A stretch of DNA of 33,793 nt from Sphingomonadaceae bacterium (GTDB taxonomy: Bacteria; Pseudomonadota; Alphaproteobacteria; Sphingomonadales; Sphingomonadaceae). This document shows, one piece after another, positions 17,701 through 25,072 of the stretch (position 1 is the first letter of the stretch; each line of letters begins with the position of its first letter). The notes beneath the pieces were generated by a model that ran no database searches, had not been told where the DNA came from, and was given only the letters and a program-made list of their open reading frames with translations. The stretch is from positions 1-33,793 of the forward strand of contig CANGBE010000002.1 in the NCBI GenBank assembly GCA_947451875.1, written 5' to 3'. The position numbers and the translations under genes were made by a program.

Positions 17701-18483
17701 GGCTATGGCCTGACTTTCGGGCTTCACACGCGGCTGGATGAGATGGTGGAGCAGCTTTCGAAACAAGCCGGGGCGGGCAATGTCTACGTCAACCGCAACG
17801 TCATCGGTGCGGTGGTGGGCGTGCAGCCGTTTGGTGGGCGCGGGCTTTCGGGTACCGGGCCCAAGGCGGGTGGTCCGCTGGCACTGGGGCGACTGGTGCG
17901 GACTGCACCAGTGGTTGAACTCGCTGCATCGGGACACAGCGACACCGCGAGTGCGGCGCTGGCCGAATGGCTCAAATCCAAAGGTGAAACAGACCTTGTG
18001 CAGCTTGTCAGGCAATGCCAGCGCCTCTCCCCGCTTGGCTTTATTGCGGAACTCCCGGGGCCAGTGGGAGAGCGCAATATCTATACGCTGCACCCACGCG
18101 GAGACGTGCTCTTGCTAGCGCGTACCCATGCCGGACTAGTGGCGCAACTGGCGGCAGCTCTGGCAACCGGCAACCAGGTCAGCGTGCTTAGCGATGCTGC
18201 CCTCAACGTGGGCTTTGGCGATCTGCCAAACAGTGTTTCCAGTCGGATCATCTGGCTGGGTTCCCTGCCCCAACGCGCCAACTTCGCTGCCGTGTTGATC
18301 GAACCCGGCGAGCAGCAGGCCTCCCACTTGCGGGCAATCGCCGCGATGGAGGGCCCCATCCCGCTGGTCCAGACCGCAGCGCCAGACGGCATCTACCGGC
18401 TCGAATGGCTGGTCGAGGAGCAATCGACTTCGATCAACACCACCGCAGCAGGGGGCAATGCCAGCCTGATGGCTTTAGTGTGA
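14800..18483 (+). CDS. putA: Bifunctional proline dehydrogenase / P5C dehydrogenase PutA
   Basis: This 1227-residue PutA oxidises proline to glutamate via FAD- and NAD-dependent domains. The proline dehydrogenase barrel covers roughly residues 200-490 ([50 protein letters not shown]). The P5C dehydrogenase follows at about 560-1010, with Glu811 in VAETGGQNA and catalytic Cys845 in [10 protein letters not shown]. An extra C-terminal domain of about 200 residues gives the long form. No ribbon-helix-helix DNA-binding domain precedes the barrel, so it should not regulate its own transcription. The start is uncertain: GTG 14800 has only a weak ribosome site. It lies only 31 bases after exuT but has no metabolic link to uronates. 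Confidence 0.93.
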   Translation: MKLPQAVLFAAYVANETIIAPFADFAPPVRVQSVLRAAITAACRRPEPECVTALIGEAELPDALRAQVRVTAIALVTALRAKGQRGGVEALVKEYSLSSHEGVALMCLAEALLRIPDNATRDALIRVKIAHGNWQAHLGEGRSLFVNAATWGLVVTGKLTGSVNETGLAAALARLVARAGEPVIRRGVDLAMQMMGEQFVTGQTIAEALKRARKLEAEGFLYSYDMLGEAATTAADAARYYADYETAIHAIGKASAGRGVVGGPGISIKLSALHPRYSRSQVARVMGELLPRVQALALLARSYDIGFNIDAEESDRLELSLDLLEELALDRRLSGWNGLGFVVQAYGKRCPFVIDWLADLARRSDRRIMVRLVKGAYWDSEIKHAQVDGLSDFPVYTRKVHTDVAYIACAKRLLAAKVYLFPQFATHNAQTLATIYGLAGETFTAGDYEFQCLHGMGEPLYEEVVGPDKLNRPCRIYAPVGTHETLLAYLVRRLLENGANSSFVHRIWDEGVAVEELAEDPVAAARAIAPVGLPHPAIALPRNLFAGRYNSAGLDLASEAVLTRLSGVLPQGQQWGAEPLITGLEIARRSQPVTNPAGRGDVVGSVSFALDRDAAHAVRAAHGAWPDWAAVPVDQRADCLNRAADLLEARMESLLGLILREAGKSLANAVGEVREAVDFLRYYAVQARATLGPDHQPLGAVVCISPWNFPLAIFTGQIAAALVTGNAVLAKPAEETPLIAAEMVRLLHQAGVPREVLQFVPGDGRVGAALVAEPEVAGVMFTGSTEVAKLIQRELAGHTSPHGAPIPLVAETGGQNAMVVDSSALAEQVTADVIASAFDSAGQRCSALRVLCLQEDIADRQLAMLRGALAELAVGNPQRLACDIGPVISDEARAGIEAHVERMAALGCRVERLPLSAECAHGTFVAPTIIEIDDIAQLGREVFGPVLHVVRYRRERLDQMIEAIRATGYGLTFGLHTRLDEMVEQLSKQAGAGNVYVNRNVIGAVVGVQPFGGRGLSGTGPKAGGPLALGRLVRTAPVVELAASGHSDTASAALAEWLKSKGETDLVQLVRQCQRLSPLGFIAELPGPVGERNIYTLHPRGDVLLLARTHAGLVAQLAAALATGNQVSVLSDAALNVGFGDLPNSVSSRIIWLGSLPQRANFAAVLIEPGEQQASHLRAIAAMEGPIPLVQTAAPDGIYRLEWLVEEQSTSINTTAAGGNASLMALV

Positions 18484-18520
18484 TCGGCTTTGCGCTTGCA
18501 TGAGTCGCCTGGCTCCGATA

Positions 18521-18539
18521 TTGCTATTTTCTATAGCGA
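18521..18539. promoter_or_regulatory. MarR-type operator, site 1 (aldehyde dehydrogenase promoter)
   Basis: TTGCTAT-TTTCT-ATAGCGA is an inverted repeat with seven-base arms, one mismatch and a five-base spacer. It lies 21 bases upstream of the aldehyde dehydrogenase start and matches two sites next to the MarR gene. Confidence 0.65.
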
Positions 18540-18560
18540 TAATTTCCGGAGAGAGTCGTC

Positions 18561-19958
18561 ATGGAATTCACCCGCATCAATCCGCTGACTGGTGAGATCG
18601 CAAGTTCGGCTGTGGCGATGCAGGCTAGTGATATGCCTGCCATCGCTGCGCGCGCCGCCGCTGCCTTTCCGGAATGGGCTGCGCAGGGGCCAAATGCCCG
18701 CCGCGCTGTCCTGATGAAGGCCGCCTCGGCGCTTGAAGCTAAGAAAGATGCCTTCGTTGAGGCGATGATGGGCGAGACCGGATCGACCGCCGGCTGGGCG
18801 ATGTTCAACCTTGGCCTTGCTGCCAGCATGGTGCGCGAAGCTGCCGCGTTGACCACCCAAATCGCCGGTGAAGTGATCCCCTCGGACAAGCCGGGCTGTC
18901 TCGCCATGGCGCTGAAGGAGCCGGTTGGCGTCCTGCTCGGAATTGCCCCGTGGAATGCGCCGATCATTCTCGGCGTGCGCGCCATCGCCGTTCCTTTAGC
19001 TTGCGGCAATGCGGTGATCCTCAAAGCCAGCGAGAACTGCCCGCGCACCCATGCGCTGATAATCGAAGCCTTCGCCGAGGCCGGCTTCCCCGATGGCGTG
19101 GTCAATGTCGTGACCAATGCGCCCGAGGACGCCGCCGAAGTGGTCGGCGCGCTGATCGATGCGCCGCAAGTTAAGCGGATCAACTTCACCGGATCGACTG
19201 CAGTTGGCCGGATCATCGCCAAGCGCGCAGCCGAGCACCTCAAGCCCTGCCTGCTCGAACTTGGCGGCAAGGCACCGCTGATCGTGCTGGAAGACGCCGA
19301 TCTGGACGAAGCCTTGAAGGCCGCTGCCTTCGGTGCCTTCATGAACCAAGGCCAGATCTGCATGTCGACCGAGCGGATTATCGTTGTCGATGCTGTGGCT
19401 GATGCCTTTGCGGCAAAGTTTGCTGCCAAGGCCACCTCGATGCCTGTCGGGGATCCGCGCGATGGCAAGACGCCGCTTGGCGCTGTGATCGACCAGAAGA
19501 CCGTTACCCACGTCAACGCGCTGATCGATGATGCCGTCGCCAAGGGTGCGAAAGTCATCGCGGGGGTCAAGGGTGAGAGCGTACTGATGCCCGCCACGGT
19601 GGTCGACGGCGTAACCGAAGCGATGAACCTCTACCGCGACGAGAGCTTTGGCCCGGTTGTGGCGATGATCCGCGCCCGCGATGCCGAGCACGCGGTGGAA
19701 CTGGCGAATGATACGCAATATGGCCTTTCGGCTGCGGTCTTTACCAAGGACATTGCCAAAGGCCTCACCATTGCCCGCCGCATCCAGTCGGGCATTTGCC
19801 ACGTCAATGGCCCGACCGTGCATGATGAGGCGCAGATGCCCTTCGGCGGGGTTGGCGCATCAGGCTATGGCCGGTTTGGTGGCAAGCAGGGCATTGACAG
19901 CTTTACCGAGACGCGCTGGATCACGGTGGAAACGCAACCCGGGCATTTCCCAATCTAA
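18561..19958 (+). CDS. vdh: Vanillin/hydroxybenzaldehyde dehydrogenase-like aldehyde dehydrogenase
   Basis: This 465-residue NAD(P)-dependent aldehyde dehydrogenase has Asn132 (APWNAP), Glu233 (LELGGKAP) and catalytic Cys267 (NQGQICMST). The C-terminal PFGGVGASGYGRFGG resembles the vanillin, benzaldehyde and salicylaldehyde dehydrogenase group rather than general ALDHs. The aldehyde made by the hydroxycinnamoyl-CoA hydratase/lyase nearby (vanillin, protocatechualdehyde or 4-hydroxybenzaldehyde) would be its substrate. It has a strong GGAGAGAG ribosome site and a MarR-type palindrome in the promoter. It heads an apparent operon with a DUF3237-like protein and an amidohydrolase. Confidence 0.87.
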   Translation: MEFTRINPLTGEIASSAVAMQASDMPAIAARAAAAFPEWAAQGPNARRAVLMKAASALEAKKDAFVEAMMGETGSTAGWAMFNLGLAASMVREAAALTTQIAGEVIPSDKPGCLAMALKEPVGVLLGIAPWNAPIILGVRAIAVPLACGNAVILKASENCPRTHALIIEAFAEAGFPDGVVNVVTNAPEDAAEVVGALIDAPQVKRINFTGSTAVGRIIAKRAAEHLKPCLLELGGKAPLIVLEDADLDEALKAAAFGAFMNQGQICMSTERIIVVDAVADAFAAKFAAKATSMPVGDPRDGKTPLGAVIDQKTVTHVNALIDDAVAKGAKVIAGVKGESVLMPATVVDGVTEAMNLYRDESFGPVVAMIRARDAEHAVELANDTQYGLSAAVFTKDIAKGLTIARRIQSGICHVNGPTVHDEAQMPFGGVGASGYGRFGGKQGIDSFTETRWITVETQPGHFPI

Positions 19959-19967
19959 AGGACTCCT

Positions 19968-20495
19968 ATGGCCCGCCTGAAGCCACTTGTTGCTGCTGCC
20001 ATGCTCAGTTCCGGCGCTGCCCTTGCTGAACCGGCCGCTCCCGTGCCGAATCTCGAATATGCCTTCACGGCGACAGTGAAAGTCGCCGCGCCGGTCGAAA
20101 TGGGGCAGGCGGATGGAGGCCGAAAGCGCTTTATCGCCATCACCGGCGGATCGGTTGCTGGGCCGAAGCTAAATGGCGAAGTGCTGAACGGCGGTGGTGA
20201 TTGGCAGGTTATCGAAGCGGGTGGCCTCGCCCGGGTTGAGGCGCACTATTTCCTCAAAGCCGCAGACGGCACGGTGATTGAAGTGACCAATCCCGGCGTG
20301 CGTGTGGCCTCGGCCGAAGTGACCGAGCGGCTGGCCAAGGGCGAACTGGTCGATCCTTCGGCTTATTATTTCCGCACCACGCCCAGCTTCAAGGTTGCCG
20401 CCGGGCCGCACGAATGGCTGCGCCGGTCAGTTTTCGTTGCGCGCGGGATCCGCAAGCCGGATTCGGTGGTCATCGATTTCTACGTGGTGAAATAG
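19968..20495 (+). CDS. DUF3237-like secreted protein
   Basis: This 175-residue protein starts with a signal-like segment (LKPLVAAAMLSSGAALAEPA). The remainder has the DUF3237-type pattern: FTATVKVAAPVEMG, FIAITGGSVAGPKLNGEVLNGGGDW, ARVEAHYFLKAADGTVIEVTNPG, and YYFRTTPSFKVAAGPHEWL with a final RKPDSVVIDFYVV. The function of that family is not established. It lies between the aldehyde dehydrogenase and the amidohydrolase, with gaps of 9 and 2 bases, so it is almost certainly co-expressed with aromatic catabolism. A periplasmic location sets it apart from its cytoplasmic neighbours. Confidence 0.8.
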   Translation: MARLKPLVAAAMLSSGAALAEPAAPVPNLEYAFTATVKVAAPVEMGQADGGRKRFIAITGGSVAGPKLNGEVLNGGGDWQVIEAGGLARVEAHYFLKAADGTVIEVTNPGVRVASAEVTERLAKGELVDPSAYYFRTTPSFKVAAGPHEWLRRSVFVARGIRKPDSVVIDFYVVK

Positions 20496-20497
20496 GC

Positions 20498-21367
20498 ATG
20501 GCCATTGATCTCACAAAGATCCGCGCCATCGACATGCATGTTCATGCCGAGGTATCCTGCCACGATCCCGAAGACCCGGTGATGGGCGCGTTCTTCGATG
20601 CCGCCAGCGCCTATTTCAAGGCGCCGCGCGAGCGCCCCAAGATGCCGGAGATTGCTGCACTGTACCGCGAGCAGCAAATCGCCTTTTGCCTGTTCACCGT
20701 CGATTGCGAGAGCGGGGTTGGGGCGAAGCGTGTCTCGAATTACGAGATCGCCGATTTCGCCGCGCAGCACAACGACATCTGCATCCCTTTCGCCTCGATC
20801 GATCCGCACAAGGGCAAGCTAGGCGCGCGTGAAGCGCGGGATCTGATCGAGAATCACGGCGTCCGCGGTTTCAAGTTCCACCACATCATGCAGGATATCG
20901 ATCCGGCAGACCGCGTTGCCTATCCGATCTATGAGGTAATCGCTGAGCACGGACTGCCCGCGATTTTCCACACCGGCCATTCCAGCATGGGCACCGGTAT
21001 GCGCGGCGGCGGTGGCATTCGCCTGAAATATGGCCAGCCGATGCTGGTCGATGATGTTGCGGTGGATTTCCCTGACATGAAGATCGTGCTCGCCCATCCC
21101 TCATGGCCTTGGGTTGATGAAAGCCTGTCGATGGCGCTGCACAAGGAAAACGTCTTCATCGATCTGTCAGGCTGGTCACCAAAGTACTTCCAGCCGCAGA
21201 TCATCCAGTACGCCAACACCCAGTTGCGAGGAAAAATGCTGTTCGGCAGCGATTTCCCGCTGATCCACCCCGACAAGTGGCTAAGCGCGGCGCGTGAGGT
21301 CGGTTTCCGCGAAGACGTGCTGCCGGGCATCATGAAAGACAATGCCGTGCGGCTGCTCGGGCTCTAG
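20498..21367 (+). CDS. Amidohydrolase-2 family metal-dependent hydrolase/decarboxylase
   Basis: This 289-residue member of the amidohydrolase-2 family (relatives include ACMSD, gamma-resorcylate decarboxylase and aryl beta-ketoacyl-CoA hydrolases such as CouO) carries the metal ligands His14 and His16 in IDMHVHAE, then FKFHHIMQDIDP, IFHTGHSSMG, VLAHPSWPWVDE and FGSDFPLIHP with the conserved Asp. ATG 20498 lies two bases after the previous stop and gives the standard N-terminus; an in-frame ATG at 20414 would run through the DUF3237 gene. In hydroxycinnamate clusters such enzymes can cleave aryl beta-ketoacyl-CoA, offering an alternative to the hydratase/lyase route. A ring decarboxylase is the other option. 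Confidence 0.8.
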   Translation: MAIDLTKIRAIDMHVHAEVSCHDPEDPVMGAFFDAASAYFKAPRERPKMPEIAALYREQQIAFCLFTVDCESGVGAKRVSNYEIADFAAQHNDICIPFASIDPHKGKLGAREARDLIENHGVRGFKFHHIMQDIDPADRVAYPIYEVIAEHGLPAIFHTGHSSMGTGMRGGGGIRLKYGQPMLVDDVAVDFPDMKIVLAHPSWPWVDESLSMALHKENVFIDLSGWSPKYFQPQIIQYANTQLRGKMLFGSDFPLIHPDKWLSAAREVGFREDVLPGIMKDNAVRLLGL

Positions 21368-21789
21368 TCGATCAGCGCCCTCAGTGCGGGCATGAAGTGC
21401 GGCCGGTCTGCATCGGGGATGCGGGCGAGGAGATCTGCCTCGAACTGGTGCGTTATTGATTGAACCTCACCAAGTGTGGTCCGACCTTCAGGGGTGAGGA
21501 CGATCGCTTGCGATTTGCGGTCCAGTGGCTGCCGTGTAATCAACTCCGCAGCCTCTAGACGGTTGAGCAGCGGCACCATGTTGGCGCGCTGGATGTCGAG
21601 CACTTTGCCGATCTCGCTGGAGGTCATGTCATCGCGCCCGGCGATCAGTAGCAGCACTGAGGCATCGGAAATCTTCAGGTCAATCGCGCCAAGTCGACTG
21701 GCTAGCTCAGCCATCATGGCATTGGCGGCGCGGCGCAGGACATAGCCAGGAAGCGCTGCCAAGGGGTCATTGGATGGGACATCGCTCAA
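21364..21789 (-). CDS. MarR-family repressor, probable hydroxycinnamate regulator
   Basis: This 141-residue winged-helix regulator has MarR features: the recognition region DDMTSSEIGKVLDIQRANMVPLLN and the wing with ITRQPLDRKSQAIVLTPEG. MarR proteins of this position (FerC, CouR and HcaR types) control hydroxycinnamate genes and release DNA on binding hydroxycinnamoyl-CoA. It is divergent from the hydratase/lyase, and two palindromes sit between them, one only 17 bases from its own start, which suggests autorepression. Translation appears to begin at TTG 21789 with GGAG nine bases upstream. Its 3' end overlaps the amidohydrolase stop by four bases. Confidence 0.85.
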   Translation of the reverse strand: MSDVPSNDPLAALPGYVLRRAANAMMAELASRLGAIDLKISDASVLLLIAGRDDMTSSEIGKVLDIQRANMVPLLNRLEAAELITRQPLDRKSQAIVLTPEGRTTLGEVQSITHQFEADLLARIPDADRPHFMPALRALID

Positions 21790-21805
21790 TGCCGGTAACT
21801 CCAGA

Positions 21806-21824
21806 TAGCTATTGACTATAGCAA
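21806..21824. promoter_or_regulatory. MarR-type operator, site 2
   Basis: On the minus strand this reads TTGCTAT-AGTCA-ATAGCTA, with the same arms and five-base spacer as site 1. It lies directly upstream of the MarR ribosome site. Confidence 0.7.
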
Positions 21825-21829
21825 AACCG

Positions 21830-21848
21830 TGGCTATGCCAGATAGCAA
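21830..21848. promoter_or_regulatory. MarR-type operator, site 3
   Basis: TGGCTAT-GCCAG-ATAGCAA lies 24 bases from site 2, about two helical turns and on roughly the same DNA face. It is 26 bases before the hydratase/lyase start. One arm base departs from the shared pattern. Confidence 0.6.
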
Positions 21849-21874
21849 TCTAACCACATTGCCGAGATTTTGCC

Positions 21875-22714
21875 ATGTCAGATCGTGCAGAAGAAGATAC
21901 CGTCGCCGTTGTTATCGAAAACCGCATCGCCTGGGTCTCCTACAACCGCCCGGAAAAGCGCAACTGCATGAGCCCCAAGCTCAATCGTCAGATGATGCGC
22001 GTGCTGGAAGAGTTGGAATTCCGTGACGATGTTGGCGTGCTGGTGCTCACTGGCGCGGGCGATGCGTTTTCTGCGGGCATGGATCTGCAGGAATATTTTC
22101 GCGACAACGAAGCGCTTGGTCTCGGCGCGATCCGCAAGAGCCAGCGCGAAGCCTATGGCTGGTGGGATCGTTTGCGCTGGTACGAAAAGCCTACCATCGG
22201 CATGGTCAACGGCTGGGCCTTCGGCGGCGCCTATGGCCCGCTGCACGCGCTCGACATCGTCGTGGCTGCGGATGAAGCCACATTTGGCCTGTCGGAAATC
22301 AACTGGGGCATCCTGCCCGGGGGCGGTGCCAGCAAGGTCGCGCAGGAATTGATGCCGTTCCGCAAGGCGATCTATCACGCGATGATGGGTGAGAACCTTA
22401 ACGGCAAGCAGGCCGCCGAACAGGGTCTTGTGACTGAAAGCGTGCCCGCCGATGGGCTCAAGGCGCGGGTCGTCGAAATCGCCGAAAAGCTGCTCAAGAA
22501 GGACCAGAACGCATTGCGTGCCACCAAGTGGGCGATGCGCCGGATGAGCGAAATGACCTTCGACAACGCCATGGATTACCTGATCCGCGCGCAGGAAGGC
22601 CTTAACGGCATGGGCGGCAGCGAAGCGCGCAAGGAAGCGACCAAGCAGTTCCTTGACGAAAAGACCTTTAAGCCGGGCCTCGGCGCTTTCGACACATCGA
22701 AAATAAAGAAGTAA
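21875..22714 (+). CDS. ech: p-Hydroxycinnamoyl-CoA hydratase/lyase (crotonase family)
   Basis: This 279-residue crotonase hydrates hydroxycinnamoyl-CoA and splits off acetyl-CoA, leaving a hydroxybenzaldehyde. It lines up along its whole length with Pseudomonas HCHL as I recall it: NRPEKRNCMSPKLNR, VLVLTGAGDAFSAGMDLQEYF, VNGWAFGG, FGLSEINWGILPGG and KQFLDEKTFKPGL. The oxyanion residues Met69 and Gly118 and catalytic Glu141 (Glu143 in HCHL) are kept. Two HCHL active-site residues are not: Ser123 corresponds to Gly121 and Tyr239 to Ile237. Tyr239 is thought to contact the substrate 4-hydroxyl, so substrate range may differ. It is divergent from MarR and upstream of the CoA ligase by 32 bases. 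Confidence 0.88.
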   Translation: MSDRAEEDTVAVVIENRIAWVSYNRPEKRNCMSPKLNRQMMRVLEELEFRDDVGVLVLTGAGDAFSAGMDLQEYFRDNEALGLGAIRKSQREAYGWWDRLRWYEKPTIGMVNGWAFGGAYGPLHALDIVVAADEATFGLSEINWGILPGGGASKVAQELMPFRKAIYHAMMGENLNGKQAAEQGLVTESVPADGLKARVVEIAEKLLKKDQNALRATKWAMRRMSEMTFDNAMDYLIRAQEGLNGMGGSEARKEATKQFLDEKTFKPGLGAFDTSKIKK

Positions 22715-22746
22715 GTTAAGCTGGGAGGCGGAAAGGCAAGACAACG

Positions 22747-24222
22747 ATGGTAATGGTCGATCCGGTCAAAACCCACGGTGCTGCCATGCCGCAACGCCTG
22801 GCGATCGGTGATGCCGAAACCGGGCGTCGCTGGACCTATGGCGAGCTTGACCGGGCTGCTGATTGTGCCGCCGCGTGGCTTGTTGCAAAGCTGGGCCCGG
22901 CATCGCGCGCGCGCGTCGCGGTTTTGGCGCGCAACAGCCCGTTGCTGATCGTTCTGCAATTCGCCTGCGCCCGGGCAGGTGCAGTGTTCGTGCCATTGAA
23001 CTGGCGTCTTGTTCCGGCCGAGCTGGAATCAATTCTCGCCGATGCAGGGCCTTCACTGGTCTTCCACGACGCCGATTTTGCCGTGCCCGGCTCTATGGGT
23101 GAGCGCTTCAGTCTTGCAAGTCTGGAGAGACTTGGTGACCCGGGCACCAGCGCCCCTGCATTTGCGCGTCTTGGCTGGGACGAGCCGATGACGCTGCTCT
23201 ATACCTCGGGCACCAGCGGCAAGCCCAAAGGGGTAATCATCACAGAAGCAAATGCCTTTTGGGGCAATGCCAATTTCGCGCTGGGCAGTCTGGTCAGTCA
23301 TCAAAGCGCATTTCTGTGTGACATGCCGATGTTCCACACCGCCGGCCTGTTCGCAGCTGTGCGGGTGCCGCTGTGGGCCGGCGGTTCGGTTTGGATCAGC
23401 AAAGGCTTCGATCCGGCAAAGACAATCGCCCGCATTGCCGATCCGGCTTTGGCTATCACCCACTATTTCTCGGTGCCGCAGATGGCGACGACGCTGTGGC
23501 AGCATCCCGATTTCACGCCGGAAAAGTTTTCGCGGCTGGTGATGTATGCCACTGGCGGCGCGCCCAATCCGACGGCTCAGGTTGAGCGTTTTGCCCGCGC
23601 TGGGATTGCCTTTTCGGATGGCTTTGGCATGAGTGAGACGGGCTCCAACTTTGGAATGCCGGTGCTGGATATCGAGCTACTGATCGCCAAAGCGGGAAGC
23701 TGCGGCCTGCCGTTTGCCTCGGTTCAGGCGCGGATCGTCGATGATTGTGGCGATGATGTTGCAGCAGGGCAAACCGGCGAACTGTGGCTTAAGGGCCCGA
23801 GCATCACGCCGGGTTATTGGAATCAGCCCGAGCTCACCGCCAAGGCTTTTGACAATGGCTGGTTCAAAACCGGTGACGCCGCGATCCGCGATGCGGACGG
23901 CTATTACTTCATCGTTGACCGGCGCAAAGACATGTACATTTCTGGCGGTGAGAACGTTTATCCCGCCGAAGTCGAAGCCTGTCTTGCCGAATTGGCTGAC
24001 ATTGCTGCGGCAGCGGTGATCGGCGTGCCCGACGAGCGCTGGGGCGAAATTGGCCGTGCATACATTATGGTCAAACCCGGCGCAGCACTTGGCGAAGATG
24101 CGGTGATCGCCCACACCCGCGCCCGGCTGGCGAAGTTCAAGGTTCCGGCATCGGTGGTTTTTGTCGAAGACATGCCTCGGACGGGCTCGGGCAAAGTGCA
24201 AAAGCACCTGCTGCCGCGATAA
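22747..24222 (+). CDS. fcs: AMP-forming acyl-CoA ligase, probable feruloyl/coumaroyl-CoA synthetase
   Basis: This 491-residue ANL-family ligase activates a carboxylic acid to its CoA thioester via an acyl-AMP. The phosphate-binding loop LLYTSGTSGKPKG is at about 150-162, FGMSETGSNFG follows in the middle, the hinge region YYFIVDRRKDMYISGGENVYP comes late, and catalytic Lys483 lies in RTGSGKVQK near the C-terminus. It directly follows the hydratase/lyase, so a hydroxycinnamate (ferulate, caffeate or coumarate) is the expected substrate. A medium-chain fatty acid ligase is less likely in this setting. Two ATGs (22747, 22753) compete for the start. Confidence 0.87.
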   Translation: MVMVDPVKTHGAAMPQRLAIGDAETGRRWTYGELDRAADCAAAWLVAKLGPASRARVAVLARNSPLLIVLQFACARAGAVFVPLNWRLVPAELESILADAGPSLVFHDADFAVPGSMGERFSLASLERLGDPGTSAPAFARLGWDEPMTLLYTSGTSGKPKGVIITEANAFWGNANFALGSLVSHQSAFLCDMPMFHTAGLFAAVRVPLWAGGSVWISKGFDPAKTIARIADPALAITHYFSVPQMATTLWQHPDFTPEKFSRLVMYATGGAPNPTAQVERFARAGIAFSDGFGMSETGSNFGMPVLDIELLIAKAGSCGLPFASVQARIVDDCGDDVAAGQTGELWLKGPSITPGYWNQPELTAKAFDNGWFKTGDAAIRDADGYYFIVDRRKDMYISGGENVYPAEVEACLAELADIAAAAVIGVPDERWGEIGRAYIMVKPGAALGEDAVIAHTRARLAKFKVPASVVFVEDMPRTGSGKVQKHLLPR

Positions 24223-24343
24223 TGCCTGAATAGTTGCCCTGAAAAATTGCCGTGACTGTGCCATTGCCTTTGCAAGCTGGCTGGGAATATCATGCCCGCG
24301 TGTGAAAGCCGGAACTGGACCCGGCGTTTAAGAGGAATCATTG

Positions 24344-24991
24344 GTGTCAGCGAAACAGGATGGCCTGCCAAAGCGGCGCGCGGAAGCCTTGGAAACGCGT
24401 GAGAATATTCTTGAGGTAGCCACCCGTGAGTTTTCCGAGAAGGGCCTGGCTGGCGCTCGGATTGACGAGATTGCCGAGCTGACCTCGTCATCCAAGCGGA
24501 TGATCTATTATTATTTTGGCGGCAAGGACGAGCTTTATCGCGCCGTGCTTGAGCGCGCTTATGAACATATCCGCAATCAGGAGCAGGCCGCCAACTTTGC
24601 CAGCCTGCCACCCGATCAGGCGCTGCGGGCGATTGTCGGGCACAATTTCGATTACCATTATGAACACCCGGAATTCGTCCGTCTCGTAATGAACGAAAAT
24701 GTCCATCACGGCGAGCACATCGCCAAGATCGAAAGCATGAAGCAGCGCAACCGCAGCGTGATCGACGCGCTGGCGGGCATTCTTGAAAAGGGGCAGGCGC
24801 AAGGATTGTTCCGCGACGGGATTGATCCGGTGGAACTGCATACGACGATTTCGGCGCTCAGCTTTTACAATGTGTCCAACCGGCACACTTTCCTGCATAA
24901 TTTTGGCGTCGATTTCACTGCCCCCGAAGTGCGTGCGCGGCGCCGTGACCAGATCATTGATTGCGTGCTCACTTGGGTCGCCAAGCGCTGA
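24344..24991 (+). CDS. TetR-family repressor of the ester/quinate module
   Basis: This 215-residue TetR regulator has an N-terminal helix-turn-helix (ARIDEIAELTSSSKRMIYYYFGGKDELYRAVL) and an all-helical effector domain. I prefer GTG 24344 over TTG 24341 because AGAGGA then sits at seven-base spacing. A shared palindrome TGTAC-N6-GTACA is found in front of the following esterase, the PQQ dehydrogenase/dehydroquinase pair and the TonB receptor, so it is the likely binder. I saw no such site before the MarR-controlled genes or before this gene, so it is probably not autoregulated through that motif. The ligand is unknown. Confidence 0.87.
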   Translation: MSAKQDGLPKRRAEALETRENILEVATREFSEKGLAGARIDEIAELTSSSKRMIYYYFGGKDELYRAVLERAYEHIRNQEQAANFASLPPDQALRAIVGHNFDYHYEHPEFVRLVMNENVHHGEHIAKIESMKQRNRSVIDALAGILEKGQAQGLFRDGIDPVELHTTISALSFYNVSNRHTFLHNFGVDFTAPEVRARRRDQIIDCVLTWVAKR

Positions 24992-25034
24992 CAATTTGAG
25001 ACAATTCCTGCGCTTGCCGTTGCGCCAATATGAT

Positions 25035-25050
25035 TGTACTAACCGGTACA
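25035..25050. promoter_or_regulatory. TetR-type operator, site 1 (esterase promoter)
   Basis: TGTAC-TAACCG-GTACA is a perfect palindrome in its five-base arms, 22 bases before the esterase start. A -10-like CATAAT follows it immediately. Confidence 0.72.
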
Positions 25051-25072
25051 CATAATAAGCGAGGGATGGGAT

